Shown here in pieces: positions 37,341 through 45,498 of a stretch of 64,000 nucleotides of DNA. Origin of the DNA: Geomonas agri (GTDB lineage Bacteria > Desulfobacterota > Desulfuromonadia > Geobacterales > Geobacteraceae). Numbering within the stretch: the stretch's first letter is position 1; every line of letters starts with the position of its first letter. A program made the translations under genes and the position numbers. The stretch is taken from the NCBI RefSeq assembly GCF_020179605.1, contig NZ_JAINZO010000002.1:1178001-1242000 (forward strand). The letters run 5' to 3'. The notes beneath the pieces are model-generated. The model saw only the letters and a program-made list of their open reading frames with translations, did not search any database and was not told where the DNA came from.

Positions 37341-38200
37341 GAGGCGATCGCCTTCAGGACCGCGCAGAAGTCTCGGTCGGCGAGACCCATCCCCTTGGCC
37401 CTCTTGAAGCTCTCATTGGCTGCCGCGGCGGACGCCAACGGCTGGTTCAGAGTATCGCCCAAGGCCACGGCCAGGCGCATGTCCTTTTGCATGTGTTTGA
37501 GCGGGAAGGCGGGATCGAACATCCCCTGCGTCATCTGGGCCCCCTTCAACTTGAACATCGGGTTGGCCAACGCGCCGGAGTCGAGCACGTCCAGAAGGTC
37601 CGCGCTGGCGAGACCAGCTTTCTCAGCGAGGGCGAGTCCTTCGCAGAAGATGGTCATCATGCCGCCCATGACCATGTTGACGATGAGCTTCATCTCGGCT
37701 CCGCGTCCCACTTCGCCCAGGAACAGGCTCTTCTTCCCCATCTTCTCGAAGAGCGGCATGGTCTTGTCGAAGAGGCCGTGGTCGCCGGCGGCGAGGATGA
37801 TGAGGGTGCCTTCCTCCGCAGGTTTCTTGCTCCCGGAGACGGGTGCCTCCAGGAATCTCCCCCCCTTGGCGGTGACCGCCGCGGCAATCTCCTGGGCCGT
37901 GGCGGCGTCAACGGTGGACATGTCCACATAGCCCCGTCCCGCGCCGATCCCTTCCAGGGCCCCCTGCGGGCCGAAGCAGACATCGTGGGCTGCGGCCGGG
38001 TCGGCCAGCATGGCGATGGTGATGGCGCAGGATGAGGTGACCTCCGCCGGCGTCGCCGCGACGGCTGCCCCGAGTGCCGCGAACTCCTCGCATTTAGCCG
38101 GTGAGCGGTTCCAGACCTTGACCTTGAAGCCCGCCTTGATGAGATTCTTGGCCATGGCGCTTCCCATGATGCCCAAGCCTAAAAAGCCGTACGTTTCCAT
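37337..38200 (-). CDS. NAD(P)-dependent beta-hydroxyacid dehydrogenase, succinic semialdehyde / 4-hydroxybutyrate type
   Basis: 287 residues. Rossmann motif GFLGLGIMGSAMA, substrate motif EAPVSGSKKPAEEGTL, and catalytic lysine in GRGAEMKLIVNMVMGG. The sequence is very close, from memory, to Geobacter enzymes shown to reduce succinic semialdehyde and related aldehydes to the hydroxy acid with NADPH. An NRSP segment after the first beta-alpha-beta unit fits NADPH preference. AAGGAGG precedes the ATG. It would follow a GABA aminotransferase in making 4-hydroxybutyrate. Transcribed with the 56-residue membrane protein. Confidence 0.9.
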   Translation of the reverse strand: METYGFLGLGIMGSAMAKNLIKAGFKVKVWNRSPAKCEEFAALGAAVAATPAEVTSSCAITIAMLADPAAAHDVCFGPQGALEGIGAGRGYVDMSTVDAATAQEIAAAVTAKGGRFLEAPVSGSKKPAEEGTLIILAAGDHGLFDKTMPLFEKMGKKSLFLGEVGRGAEMKLIVNMVMGGMMTIFCEGLALAEKAGLASADLLDVLDSGALANPMFKLKGAQMTQGMFDPAFPLKHMQKDMRLAVALGDTLNQPLASAAAANESFKRAKGMGLADRDFCAVLKAIAS

Positions 38201-38252
38201 GTTTCATCCTCCTTCTACATGTGATGTAGCCAGATTAGTATCGGCAGTCCAT

Positions 38253-38289
38253 TCCCCTCCCCCTGGAGGGGGGAGGCTGGGAGGGGGGC
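38253..38289. repeat. GC-rich palindromic repeat, diverged family A copy
   Basis: TCCCCTCCCCCTGGAGGGGG followed by GAGGCTGGGAGGGGGGC, between pabBC and the reductase gene; same layout with altered bases. Confidence 0.65.
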
Positions 38290-38302
38290 GCAGCTTGTCC
38301 TC

Positions 38303-40018
38303 TCATTGAAGCCTCACTCGCCGCCACCCGCGCACCGAGTTTACCAGAAAAACCGCCTCGGCCCGTGCCAGGTCATTCCTTTTCAGGACCCGTTCCTCGA
38401 TCGCCCCCTGGGCCAGCAGTTCTTCGCGCAGGGTGCCCGGGAGGAGCCCGCAGGCAAGCGGGGGTGTGTAGTGCCTGCCGTCGACGACGGCGATCACGTT
38501 GCTGTAGGCTCCCTCGGTCACTTCGCCCCGCTCGTTCTCGAAGATCACCTCGTCCAGGTCGGGTCGGGCAGCAAGCTCCTGGTGAAACAGGTCCCGGCGG
38601 CTGGTCTTGTGGTAGAGGAAGATGTCTCCGGAATCGACACGCTGTCGAGCGAAGGCGGCCTTCGCTTCAGGCGCCGCCTCGGGGAGCGGTGCCGCTTCGC
38701 AGCTGAGGCGGCCATCCTCAAAGAGCAACAGGCGCACCTTGTGGCGCACCGAAGGGGAAAGCCCCGCGGCAATTTCCTCCAGGGCCCGCAGCGCGGCGCC
38801 GTCGGCGATGGGGAAGGCGAAATAGCGGGCCGAGCGTTCCAGACGCTCCAGGTGCCGCTCCAGCAGGAAGTAGCCCCGCTCATCGTGCAGCAGCGACTCG
38901 ATCAGGTGGAATTCCGGCGGCCGTTTTCGGATGAAGGCGCTCTTGTCCAGGCACTCCCGGTGTTCGGCCTCGGGCTGGGAGTCGTAGGTGATGCCGCTGC
39001 CGATGCCTAGCTCGCCGCGCCCGGTCTCGCCGTCAATGACCGCGGTGCGGATTGCCACGCTGAAGAGCGCCTCGCCACCGGGGGAGAAATAGCCGAGGCA
39101 GCCGGTGTACAGGCCGCGGGCTTCCCGCTCCAGTTCGGCGATGATCTCCATGCTCCGTCTCTTGGGTGCACCGGTCACCGACCCGCAGGGAAACAGCGCC
39201 TGGAAGAGCTCCAGTGGCGTAACTCCCGCGCGGACTCGCGACTCGATGGTCGACGTCATCTGGTGCACGGTCGGATGGCTCTCCACGTCGAAAAGCGACT
39301 CCACCCGGACCGAGCCGGTCTCGGACACCATCCCCATGTCATTGCGCAGCAGGTCGACGATCATCAGGTTCTCCGCCAATTCCTTCGGGCTCCGCCGTAG
39401 CTGCTCCTTGCGGGCCAGGTCCTCCGCGTACCAGCGGCCGCGCGGGGCGGTCCCCTTCATGGGACGGGTGACCAGCCTGCCGCCGGAGAGGGAGAAGAAC
39501 AACTCCGGCGAGGCGGACAGGACGCGCCATCTGCCGCACTCGAGGTAGCAGTTGTAAGGAGTGGGCTGGCTGCGACAGAGGTAGCTGAAGAAGGAACGGG
39601 GGCAGCCGGCTAAGAAGAAGCGCTGCCTCACGGTGTAGTTGACCTGGTAGCTGTCACCGGCGGCGATCAGTTCCCTGATCGCCTTCACGGACTCGCGGTA
39701 TCCCTCCCATCCCGGCGCCGTCTCCCATCCTGAACAGTGGAAAGGGGCGTCGTGACGCGGAAACGTCTCGGCCCTGCGCTCGGTGAAGAGGCCGAACCAC
39801 AAGAGCGGCATCGGGTGCGCCGGCGGGGTGGTGAGTGCGTCGTTGAGGGCGCTGGCGGCCTCGTAGCAGATCAAGCCAGCCGCATGCAGCCCGGCGGCAA
39901 GATGGCGCTGCAACTCCTCGAACGCGGGCTGTACCTCCTCCGGGGTGAGGGCGACGATCTCGCCGACCTGGCCGGTGAAGGCGAAGCCGTGCAGGTATGC
40001 CGGGAAGGGGTGCGTCAA
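38303..40018 (-). CDS. pabBC: Aminodeoxychorismate synthase component I fused to aminodeoxychorismate lyase
   Basis: 571 residues combining two steps of p-aminobenzoate (folate) synthesis. The N-terminal two-thirds is a chorismate-binding domain with GDSYQVNYT, the PMKGTAPRG motif, DLLRNDMG and the GSVTGAPKRRSMEII and GIGSGITYDSQPEAE signatures. The last 250 residues are a class IV aminotransferase-fold lyase with the PLP lysine in LYHKTSRRD and the EGAYSNV and GLLPGTLRE motifs. The frame is open to a GTG at 40063; I chose the TTG at 40018, which overlaps the upstream stop as TTGA with GGCGGGA before it. The amidotransferase PabA is not in this window. Confidence 0.88.
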   Translation of the reverse strand: MTHPFPAYLHGFAFTGQVGEIVALTPEEVQPAFEELQRHLAAGLHAAGLICYEAASALNDALTTPPAHPMPLLWFGLFTERRAETFPRHDAPFHCSGWETAPGWEGYRESVKAIRELIAAGDSYQVNYTVRQRFFLAGCPRSFFSYLCRSQPTPYNCYLECGRWRVLSASPELFFSLSGGRLVTRPMKGTAPRGRWYAEDLARKEQLRRSPKELAENLMIVDLLRNDMGMVSETGSVRVESLFDVESHPTVHQMTSTIESRVRAGVTPLELFQALFPCGSVTGAPKRRSMEIIAELEREARGLYTGCLGYFSPGGEALFSVAIRTAVIDGETGRGELGIGSGITYDSQPEAEHRECLDKSAFIRKRPPEFHLIESLLHDERGYFLLERHLERLERSARYFAFPIADGAALRALEEIAAGLSPSVRHKVRLLLFEDGRLSCEAAPLPEAAPEAKAAFARQRVDSGDIFLYHKTSRRDLFHQELAARPDLDEVIFENERGEVTEGAYSNVIAVVDGRHYTPPLACGLLPGTLREELLAQGAIEERVLKRNDLARAEAVFLVNSVRGWRRVRLQ

Positions 40019-40872
40019 GTCGGTCCCGCCGAGCAGATGTCGCCGATAGGGCAGGCGGCACACTTAAGACGGTCCTTGCCGTCGCATCCTTCCGAGATCC
40101 CCAGGTGGCAGATGGCGAAGTCGTACTTCACCGGGTCGGCCGGGTCGAGTTCGCGCAGGACGCGGGTAATCTCGCAGGCCATGCGCCAATCCGCCTGCTT
40201 GCGGGTGGTGAAGCCGAGGAAGCGGCAGATGCGCTGGATGTGAGCGTCGACCGGGATGACCAGTTGCGCCGGCGAGATGCCGTGCCAGATGCCGAGGTCG
40301 ATGCCGTCGGCCGGGCGCACCATCCACCTGAGATACATGCAGAGCCGCTTGCAGGCGCTCCCCGAGGCCGGGGAGGGGAAGAAGAACGGGAAATAGGAAT
40401 CGGCGGGGACGCCGCCGGGGCCGAACACGGGGGAGAGGTCGAGATTCTTGACCGCCTCGGAAAACCCGGAAAGGGTCCCGGTCAGGTCCTGGTCCGCCGG
40501 GTTGTAAAAGCGCAGCAGCCACTTCTGGACTGAGCCGGCCTCCTCGATCATGATCCGGCAGGCCAAGAGCAGAGCACAGAGGTCGCGGGTGTCGTTGAAC
40601 CGGTGCTTGAAGCCGGCGAAGACGCGGCTGCCCTGCTTCGGGGCGAAGCGTTCCACGAAGCGGCGCGGGGAGGGGCCCATGGCCTCGAAGATGACGGCCA
40701 GGTTCTTCTTGATGATCTTTACGTTGCCGTAGGCGAACGACGACGCCACTAGCCCGGCGACCTCCTGGTCCAGGGGATCTTGGTAGCGGTGGCAAAACGA
40801 GAGCGGGTCGTTGGCCAGGTGGGCCTGGGAGCGGTTCTGGTACAGCGCTTCGAGTATGGTTTTCAGCTCCAC
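40015..40872 (-). CDS. TIGR02757 family protein, EndoIII-like with a four-cysteine cluster
   Basis: 285 residues. I recognise the TIGR02757/DUF2400 family. Its C-terminal part looks like the endonuclease III family: PVDAHIQRICRFLGF resembles the VDTHIxRV segment with the catalytic Asp, and the end has Cys263, 271, 274 and 280 (C-x7-C-x2-C-x5-C), close to the iron-sulphur loop of EndoIII. The Lys that marks bifunctional glycosylases is not seen. A DNA-repair or nucleic-acid-binding role is an inference. The stop overlaps the pabBC start. Confidence 0.8.
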   Translation of the reverse strand: MELKTILEALYQNRSQAHLANDPLSFCHRYQDPLDQEVAGLVASSFAYGNVKIIKKNLAVIFEAMGPSPRRFVERFAPKQGSRVFAGFKHRFNDTRDLCALLLACRIMIEEAGSVQKWLLRFYNPADQDLTGTLSGFSEAVKNLDLSPVFGPGGVPADSYFPFFFPSPASGSACKRLCMYLRWMVRPADGIDLGIWHGISPAQLVIPVDAHIQRICRFLGFTTRKQADWRMACEITRVLRELDPADPVKYDFAICHLGISEGCDGKDRLKCAACPIGDICSAGPT

Positions 40873-40985
40873 GTGCTTTTCCTTCGCTGCGGCCGCGTCG
40901 GTGTCGGTGCGGTAGACAATCGGTTCGAGCCTGCTAGATTATCATAGTTGCTTCATCAGCTTAAAGGGAAAAGGGGGCGGAACAC

Positions 40986-41357
40986 ATGAAGCTTGCAGAA
41001 CTGTTTCCGGAAGGCGGCCGCGGCATTTTGGGCACCGCCGACGCAAACGGCGTGGTGAATCTCGCCGTCTTCGCTGTACCGCACGTGGTCAATGACCAGA
41101 CCCTCGCCTGGGGCTTCGGCGAAGGGCGCAGCATCGCCAACTTGAGGCAAAACCCGCACGCCAGTTACCTGTACCTGGCGCCCTCGCGGGGGTACTCCGG
41201 TTGGAGGCTGAGCCTGACCATGATCGAGGAAAAGGGGGAGGGGGAGCTTCTGGGTGAGATCAAGGAGCGAACCGCACTGGTGGCGAGCCCGCAGGCAAGC
41301 GCCGCGGTTTCCCGCGTGGTTTATTTCAAGGTCGACGAGGTCCGGCCTCTCATGTGA
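40986..41357 (+). CDS. Pyridoxamine 5'-phosphate oxidase-like flavin-binding protein
   Basis: 123 residues, the short split-barrel FMN-binding form (PNPOx-like). The pattern GILGTADANGVVNLAVFAVPHVV followed by SIANLRQNPHASYLYL is typical of this group. The residues that bind pyridoxal phosphate in PdxH are not apparent, so vitamin B6 oxidase activity is unlikely; an FMN- or F420-type flavoprotein, or a heme-binding relative, is possible. GGGGG before the ATG. It converges on dtd with a one-base gap. Confidence 0.78.
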   Translation: MKLAELFPEGGRGILGTADANGVVNLAVFAVPHVVNDQTLAWGFGEGRSIANLRQNPHASYLYLAPSRGYSGWRLSLTMIEEKGEGELLGEIKERTALVASPQASAAVSRVVYFKVDEVRPLM

Positions 41358-41358
41358 A

Positions 41359-41808
41359 TCAGCGGTTGGGCGGGGTCTCCAGGACGAAGGTCACCGGGCC
41401 GTCGTTCACCAGCGACACCTCCATATCGGCCTGGAAGATCCCGCTTTGCACCGGTACGCCGAGCTCCCAAACTTGTCCCATGAAGTAGCTGTACAGCTTG
41501 TTGGCCTCCTCCGGTGCTGCGGCCGTATCGAAAGAGGGGCGTCTCCCCTTGGAGCAGTTGCCTGCCAGGGTGAACTGGGAGACGGCCAACATCTCCCCCT
41601 TGATGTCGGGCAGGGCCAGATTCATTTTCCCTTGGTCGTCACAGAAGATTCTCAGGTTGACGATCTTTTCCGCCATCCAGTCCGCCTGCTTGCAGGTGTC
41701 GCCTATCTCCACCCCGAGCAGTACCAGGACGCCGGGACCGATCTCGCCGACCACCTTTCCTTCCACCGTCACGCTGGCCCGTTTGACCCGCTGAATTACC
41801 GCCTTCAC
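41359..41808 (-). CDS. dtd: D-aminoacyl-tRNA deacylase
   Basis: 149 residues, full length. It removes D-amino acids wrongly attached to tRNA. The invariant SQFTL segment and the [10 protein letters not shown] motif (cross-subunit Gly-cis-Pro) are both present, as is the opening [15 protein letters not shown]. Last gene of the dapF-HIT-nfo-macro-dtd operon; its ATG overlaps the end of the macro-domain gene by four bases. Confidence 0.95.
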   Translation of the reverse strand: MKAVIQRVKRASVTVEGKVVGEIGPGVLVLLGVEIGDTCKQADWMAEKIVNLRIFCDDQGKMNLALPDIKGEMLAVSQFTLAGNCSKGRRPSFDTAAAPEEANKLYSYFMGQVWELGVPVQSGIFQADMEVSLVNDGPVTFVLETPPNR

Positions 41809-42323
41809 GCCCCAACCTCCTGCATCGTTTCCCGATAGATATCTGCGTCCTCGGCGGAGAATGCAGTGAAAATTATCTTTTCCAGTTCCGGATACTGCGC
41901 CAATGCTGCCTTGGCCTCTTCCAGCGCGATGCGGCAGGCCGGGCGCTTGGGATAGCCGTAGACCCCGGTGCTGATGGCGGGGAAGGCTATGCTGGCGAGC
42001 CCATTGTCATGCGCCAACTTGAAACAGTTGCGGTAGCAGGAGCGGAGCTGTTCCGCCTCCCCGCGGCTGCCGCCGTGCCAGACCGGCCCCACCGTGTGGA
42101 TTACGTGCCGGGCCGGGAGCCGGTATCCCTTGGTGATTTTCGCTTCCCCAGTGGGGCATCCGCCCAGGGTACGGCACTCTGCGAGGAGTTCTGGGCCGGC
42201 CGCCCGATGAATGGCGCCGTCCACCCCGCCCCCGCCTAGAAGCGAGCTGTTGGCCGCGTTGACGATGGCGTCCACCGCCACCTTGATGATATCTCCCTGT
42301 ACGATGTCGACCTTGTCGCCCAT
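41805..42323 (-). CDS. Macro-domain O-acetyl-ADP-ribose deacetylase-like protein
   Basis: 172 residues, single macro domain of the YmdB/MacroD type. The N-terminal [36 protein letters not shown] holds the ADP-ribose pocket and catalytic Asn/Asp positions; [19 protein letters not shown] is the phosphate-binding loop. It hydrolyses O-acetyl-ADP-ribose or ADP-ribose attached to acidic residues. Located 24 bases after nfo and coupled to dtd. Its link to DNA repair through nfo is suggestive only. Confidence 0.9.
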   Translation of the reverse strand: MGDKVDIVQGDIIKVAVDAIVNAANSSLLGGGGVDGAIHRAAGPELLAECRTLGGCPTGEAKITKGYRLPARHVIHTVGPVWHGGSRGEAEQLRSCYRNCFKLAHDNGLASIAFPAISTGVYGYPKRPACRIALEEAKAALAQYPELEKIIFTAFSAEDADIYRETMQEVGA

Positions 42324-42347
42324 GCCGCACCTCCTGCCGTTGCCGGA

Positions 42348-43199
42348 TCAGCTTTCGATCAGGCTCCGCAAAAGTTTCAGGTTCACCGCGTCCATCTCGT
42401 CCTCGTCCCCTTTCGGGGTCTCGATCACTTTGGGGACCAGGGCAAAGTGCGGGTCGTTCAGGATGAAGCGGAACGGCTCCAGCCCGAGCGTCCCGGCGCC
42501 GATGTGTTCGTGGCGGTCCACCTTGCAGCCGAGCCCTTTCTTGGAGTCGTTGAGGTGGAATGCGAGCAGTTTGTCGATACCGAGCAGGGCGTCGAACTCG
42601 TCGAAGGTCTTGCGGTAGCCGTCCCGGTCGGCGATGGGGTAGCCGGAGGCGAAAGCGTGGCAGGTGTCGAAGCAGACGCCGAAGCGGGTCGGGTCGGCGC
42701 AGCCGGTCATTATCGCCTTCAGGTGTTCGAACTTGTAGCCGAGGTTACTCCCCTGGCCCGCGGTGTTCTCCAGGAGCACCTTGCCGGTGAACTGCGGCAC
42801 CTCGGCCAGGAGCTGGTCGAACGCCTCGCAGACGCGCCGGATGCCGACCTCCTCGCCGTCGCCGTTGTGCGAGCCGGGGTGCATGACCACCTTGTCGATG
42901 CCGAGCTTGGCGCAGCGCTCCAGTTCCTCCCGGAAGGCGATCAGGCTCTTGTCCTTCACGTCGCCGGGGGCGGCTGCCAGGTTGATCAGGTAGATGTCGT
43001 GGCTCATGACGCTCTTCATGCCGCTGGCCGCGAACTTGTCCCGGAACAGCTGGGCGTCGGCGTCGGAAATCGCCTTGCCGCGCCACTGGTTGGAGTTCTG
43101 GGTGAAGACCTGGATCACGCCGCAACCGGAGGCGACACCACGGTCGACGGCGTTGTGGATGCCGCCCGAGATGGAGACGTGAGCTCCCAATAGATCCAT
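42348..43199 (-). CDS. nfo: Endonuclease IV
   Basis: 283 residues, TIM-barrel apurinic/apyrimidinic endonuclease with three zinc ions. The AP endonuclease 2 motifs are intact: MHPGSHNGDG, LLENTAGQGSNLGY, CFDTCHAFASGY and HLNDSKKGLGCKVDRHEHIGAG. An extension to 43322 is open, but GGGGAGG precedes the ATG at 43199 and the family starts MDLLGAHVSISGG. The ATG shares one base with the HIT gene stop (TAATG). Confidence 0.95.
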   Translation of the reverse strand: MDLLGAHVSISGGIHNAVDRGVASGCGVIQVFTQNSNQWRGKAISDADAQLFRDKFAASGMKSVMSHDIYLINLAAAPGDVKDKSLIAFREELERCAKLGIDKVVMHPGSHNGDGEEVGIRRVCEAFDQLLAEVPQFTGKVLLENTAGQGSNLGYKFEHLKAIMTGCADPTRFGVCFDTCHAFASGYPIADRDGYRKTFDEFDALLGIDKLLAFHLNDSKKGLGCKVDRHEHIGAGTLGLEPFRFILNDPHFALVPKVIETPKGDEDEMDAVNLKLLRSLIES

Positions 43200-43636
43200 T
43201 ACGACCTCCCCTTGACGCCCAGTTTGCCGAGGTGGGTTCGGATCAGCTCGACTCGGGCCCGGTACTCCTTGCTTTTCAGGATCAGTTCCTGGTGCGGCTC
43301 GCTCCAGTGCGGGCGCGGCCAAAGCGGATCGGAAGAGCGGCGCGGCACCACGTGCCAGTGCATGTGCGGCGCCATGTTGCCGAGCAGTTCATAGTTGATC
43401 TTGTCTGGGCTGAAGGCGTTGTAGAGCGCTTCTGCCACGGCGCAGACCTCCGCCATGACGCCGTTTCGCACCGTTTCGGAGAGGTGGAACAGTTCCGTAA
43501 CGTGGTCCTTGGTATAGACGAAGCAGTAGCCGGCGAAGAACTGGTCCCGGTTCAGCGAAACCAGGGTGTGTTCCAGTTCGATGACCCGCTGGTCCACATC
43601 GTCTTGCCACTTGGTGCAGATGGGGCATGAATTCAT
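43199..43636 (-). CDS. HIT family protein
   Basis: 145 residues with the histidine triad HMHWHVVPR (HxHxHxx). An early CPICTKW pair looks like the zinc site seen in many bacterial HIT proteins. It hydrolyses a nucleoside monophosphate linked to an amine, acyl group or second nucleotide, most likely AMP derivatives. Thirteen bases after dapF and overlapping nfo by one base. Confidence 0.9.
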   Translation of the reverse strand: MNSCPICTKWQDDVDQRVIELEHTLVSLNRDQFFAGYCFVYTKDHVTELFHLSETVRNGVMAEVCAVAEALYNAFSPDKINYELLGNMAPHMHWHVVPRRSSDPLWPRPHWSEPHQELILKSKEYRARVELIRTHLGKLGVKGRS

Positions 43637-43649
43637 AGGAATTCCCTTT

Positions 43650-44486
43650 TTAGATTTCGATCTCGCCGCTGAAGACTTCTACCGCGGGGCCGGTCATGTA
43701 GATGTTGCCGTCCTCGCTCCACTCCATTTCCAGGTCGCCGCCGGTCAGGTGGTTCAGGATCTTCTTCTCGGTCAGGCCGTTCAGCACGCAGGCCGCGGTG
43801 ACCGCGCTGGAACCGGTGCCGCAGGCCAGGGTCTCGCCGGCGCCGCGCTCCCAGGTGCGCTGGCGGATTTCGGTGCGCGAGATCACCTGCACGAACTCGA
43901 CGTTGGTGCGGCGCGGAAACAGCTCGTGGTTCTCGATCAGCGGCCCATACTTCGCCACCTCGAAGTTGTCGACGTCATCGACGAAGATCACGCAGTGGGG
44001 ATTCCCCATTGACGCGCAGGTGATGTTGAAGGTGGAGTGCAGGATATTGAGCGGCTCGGCGATCACCTTCTCGTCGGGGTTGCCGACCATCGGGATCTCC
44101 TTGCGGGTTAGCCGGGGCGGTCCCATGTTGACGCGCACCTTTTCCACCTTGCCGTTCGTGCCGGTGAAAAGCTGCAGGGTCAGGATTCCGGCACCGGTCT
44201 CCGCGGTGATCTCTTTCTTGGCCACGATGCCGTGGTCGTAGGCGTACTTGGCTACGCAGCGGATGCCGTTGCCGCACATCTCGCTCTCGGAACCGTCGGA
44301 GTTGAACATGCGCATCCTGACGTCGGCCACCTCACTGGGCATGATCAGGATCAGACCGTCGGAACCGATGCCGAAGTTGCGGTCGGATACCTTGACGGCT
44401 ACGGCGGCGGGGTCCTGAACAGTTACTTCGAAACAGTTGACGTAGACGTAGTCGTTGCCGGCACCCTGCATCTTTGTGAATTTCAT
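43650..44486 (-). CDS. dapF: Diaminopimelate epimerase
   Basis: 278 residues. It converts LL- to meso-diaminopimelate for lysine and cell-wall synthesis. Both catalytic cysteines are present, in EMCGNGIRC and ACGTGSSA, with the substrate-binding GAGNDYV opening and GNPHCVIFV. First gene of the operon that continues with HIT, nfo, macro domain and dtd. The ribosome site is a weak GGGGG about ten bases upstream. Confidence 0.95.
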   Translation of the reverse strand: MKFTKMQGAGNDYVYVNCFEVTVQDPAAVAVKVSDRNFGIGSDGLILIMPSEVADVRMRMFNSDGSESEMCGNGIRCVAKYAYDHGIVAKKEITAETGAGILTLQLFTGTNGKVEKVRVNMGPPRLTRKEIPMVGNPDEKVIAEPLNILHSTFNITCASMGNPHCVIFVDDVDNFEVAKYGPLIENHELFPRRTNVEFVQVISRTEIRQRTWERGAGETLACGTGSSAVTAACVLNGLTEKKILNHLTGGDLEMEWSEDGNIYMTGPAVEVFSGEIEI

Positions 44487-44620
44487 AGAGAAAGACCCCC
44501 AAGGAAAGTATCTTCTCTAAATAACAAAAACCGCCTGCGGCAACAAGCTAAAACCGGAGGTGCTTGACCGGAGCGTATACTTTTCAGTAGTATCATGAGA
44601 AAACGAGGCAGGGAGGTTTA

Positions 44621-44830
44621 ATGGAAATCAAGAACAAGCTCTGGATGAACGGCAACTTGGAGTGGTACGCCTATATCGATGACGCCGAGGTTTTTCTCGG
44701 TAGCCGCGAGGTCCCGATGCCGCTGGAAGAGGGTGACAAGTGGACCAACATGTACGGCGACGTGTTCCAGGTGGTCGACGGTTCCATCACCCTGGTCGAG
44801 CGGGTTGAGCCGCCGCAGCGCTACTGGTGA
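44621..44830 (+). CDS. Small conserved-looking protein of unknown function
   Basis: 69 residues, acidic, with a Trp-rich beta-like pattern (LWMNGNLEWYAYIDDAEVFLG, MPLEEGDKWTNMYGDVFQVVDG). No signal peptide or membrane segment. GGAGG five bases before the ATG is a good ribosome site, which with the codon pattern argues that it is real. Not recognised. Its neighbour downstream is the Rrf2 regulator, which has its own promoter. Confidence 0.7.
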   Translation: MEIKNKLWMNGNLEWYAYIDDAEVFLGSREVPMPLEEGDKWTNMYGDVFQVVDGSITLVERVEPPQRYW

Positions 44831-44880
44831 TATGGCGCAGGCCCGCAGTGGTAAATGCGGACATGCAATTCTTTATATTC

Positions 44881-44909
44881 TTGACATGAAAAATGTGGTA
44901 CTGTATCCT
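44881..44909 (+). promoter_or_regulatory. Sigma-70 promoter of the Rrf2 regulator
   Basis: TTGACA at 44881-44886 and TATCCT at 44904-44909 with a 17-base spacer, a near-consensus promoter 33 bases before the ATG. Rrf2 proteins often repress their own gene, so the spacer may also hold the operator. Confidence 0.8.
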
Positions 44910-44941
44910 CGCTTAACCATCATACAGCGGGAGATACAGAC

Positions 44942-45400
44942 ATGAGACTTTCCACCAAGAGCCGTTACGGCTTGAGGGCTCTTTTCGACATCGCCTACAA
45001 CGCCGGGTCCCAGCCGGCGCAGATCCAGGACATCTCGCGGCGCCAGGACATCTCGCCCCGGTACCTCGAACAGATCTTCCAGGGGCTGAAAAAGCACGGC
45101 ATCCTGAAGAGCAAGCGTGGTCCCCAAGGGGGGTACTGCCTCGCCAAGAGCCCCGAGGACATTACCGTGCGCGCCGTGATCGAGGCAACGGAAGGGGATA
45201 CCCTCATCGTGGACTGCGCCGGCAGGAGAAAGGGTGAGTGCGGTTTCGACGGAAGCTGCGTGACCCAGACCGTATGGGAGGAATCCAACTCCAGGCTCAA
45301 CGAGTTCTTCGAGTCGGTCACCCTGAAGACCTTGTGCGAACGGGGGGAGGCTATGGGGATCAAGCGGGAGCAGGATCACCGCTTCATGTACTTCATCTAG
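44942..45400 (+). CDS. Rrf2/IscR family transcriptional regulator with three conserved cysteines
   Basis: 152 residues. The winged-helix part has LSTKSRYGLRALFDIAYN, ISRRQDISPRYLEQIFQGL and SKRGPQGGYCLAK. The effector loop has Cys92, Cys100 and Cys106 (C-x7-C-x5-C), the kind of cluster that holds an iron-sulphur centre in IscR and NsrR; the CVTQTVW that follows fits IscR. It may sense iron-sulphur supply, oxygen or NO. No isc or suf genes follow; LarE is next. It has its own strong promoter, and GGGAG precedes the ATG. Confidence 0.88.
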   Translation: MRLSTKSRYGLRALFDIAYNAGSQPAQIQDISRRQDISPRYLEQIFQGLKKHGILKSKRGPQGGYCLAKSPEDITVRAVIEATEGDTLIVDCAGRRKGECGFDGSCVTQTVWEESNSRLNEFFESVTLKTLCERGEAMGIKREQDHRFMYFI

Positions 45401-45498
45401 TCGGCAGGCAGCTCCCATTAAAAGATTGACTGCAGCCGCGGCGGCACCAACGGCTGTTACGTGCGGGGGGGGGCCGGGGCGCGGTCCCGCGAGGCCCC

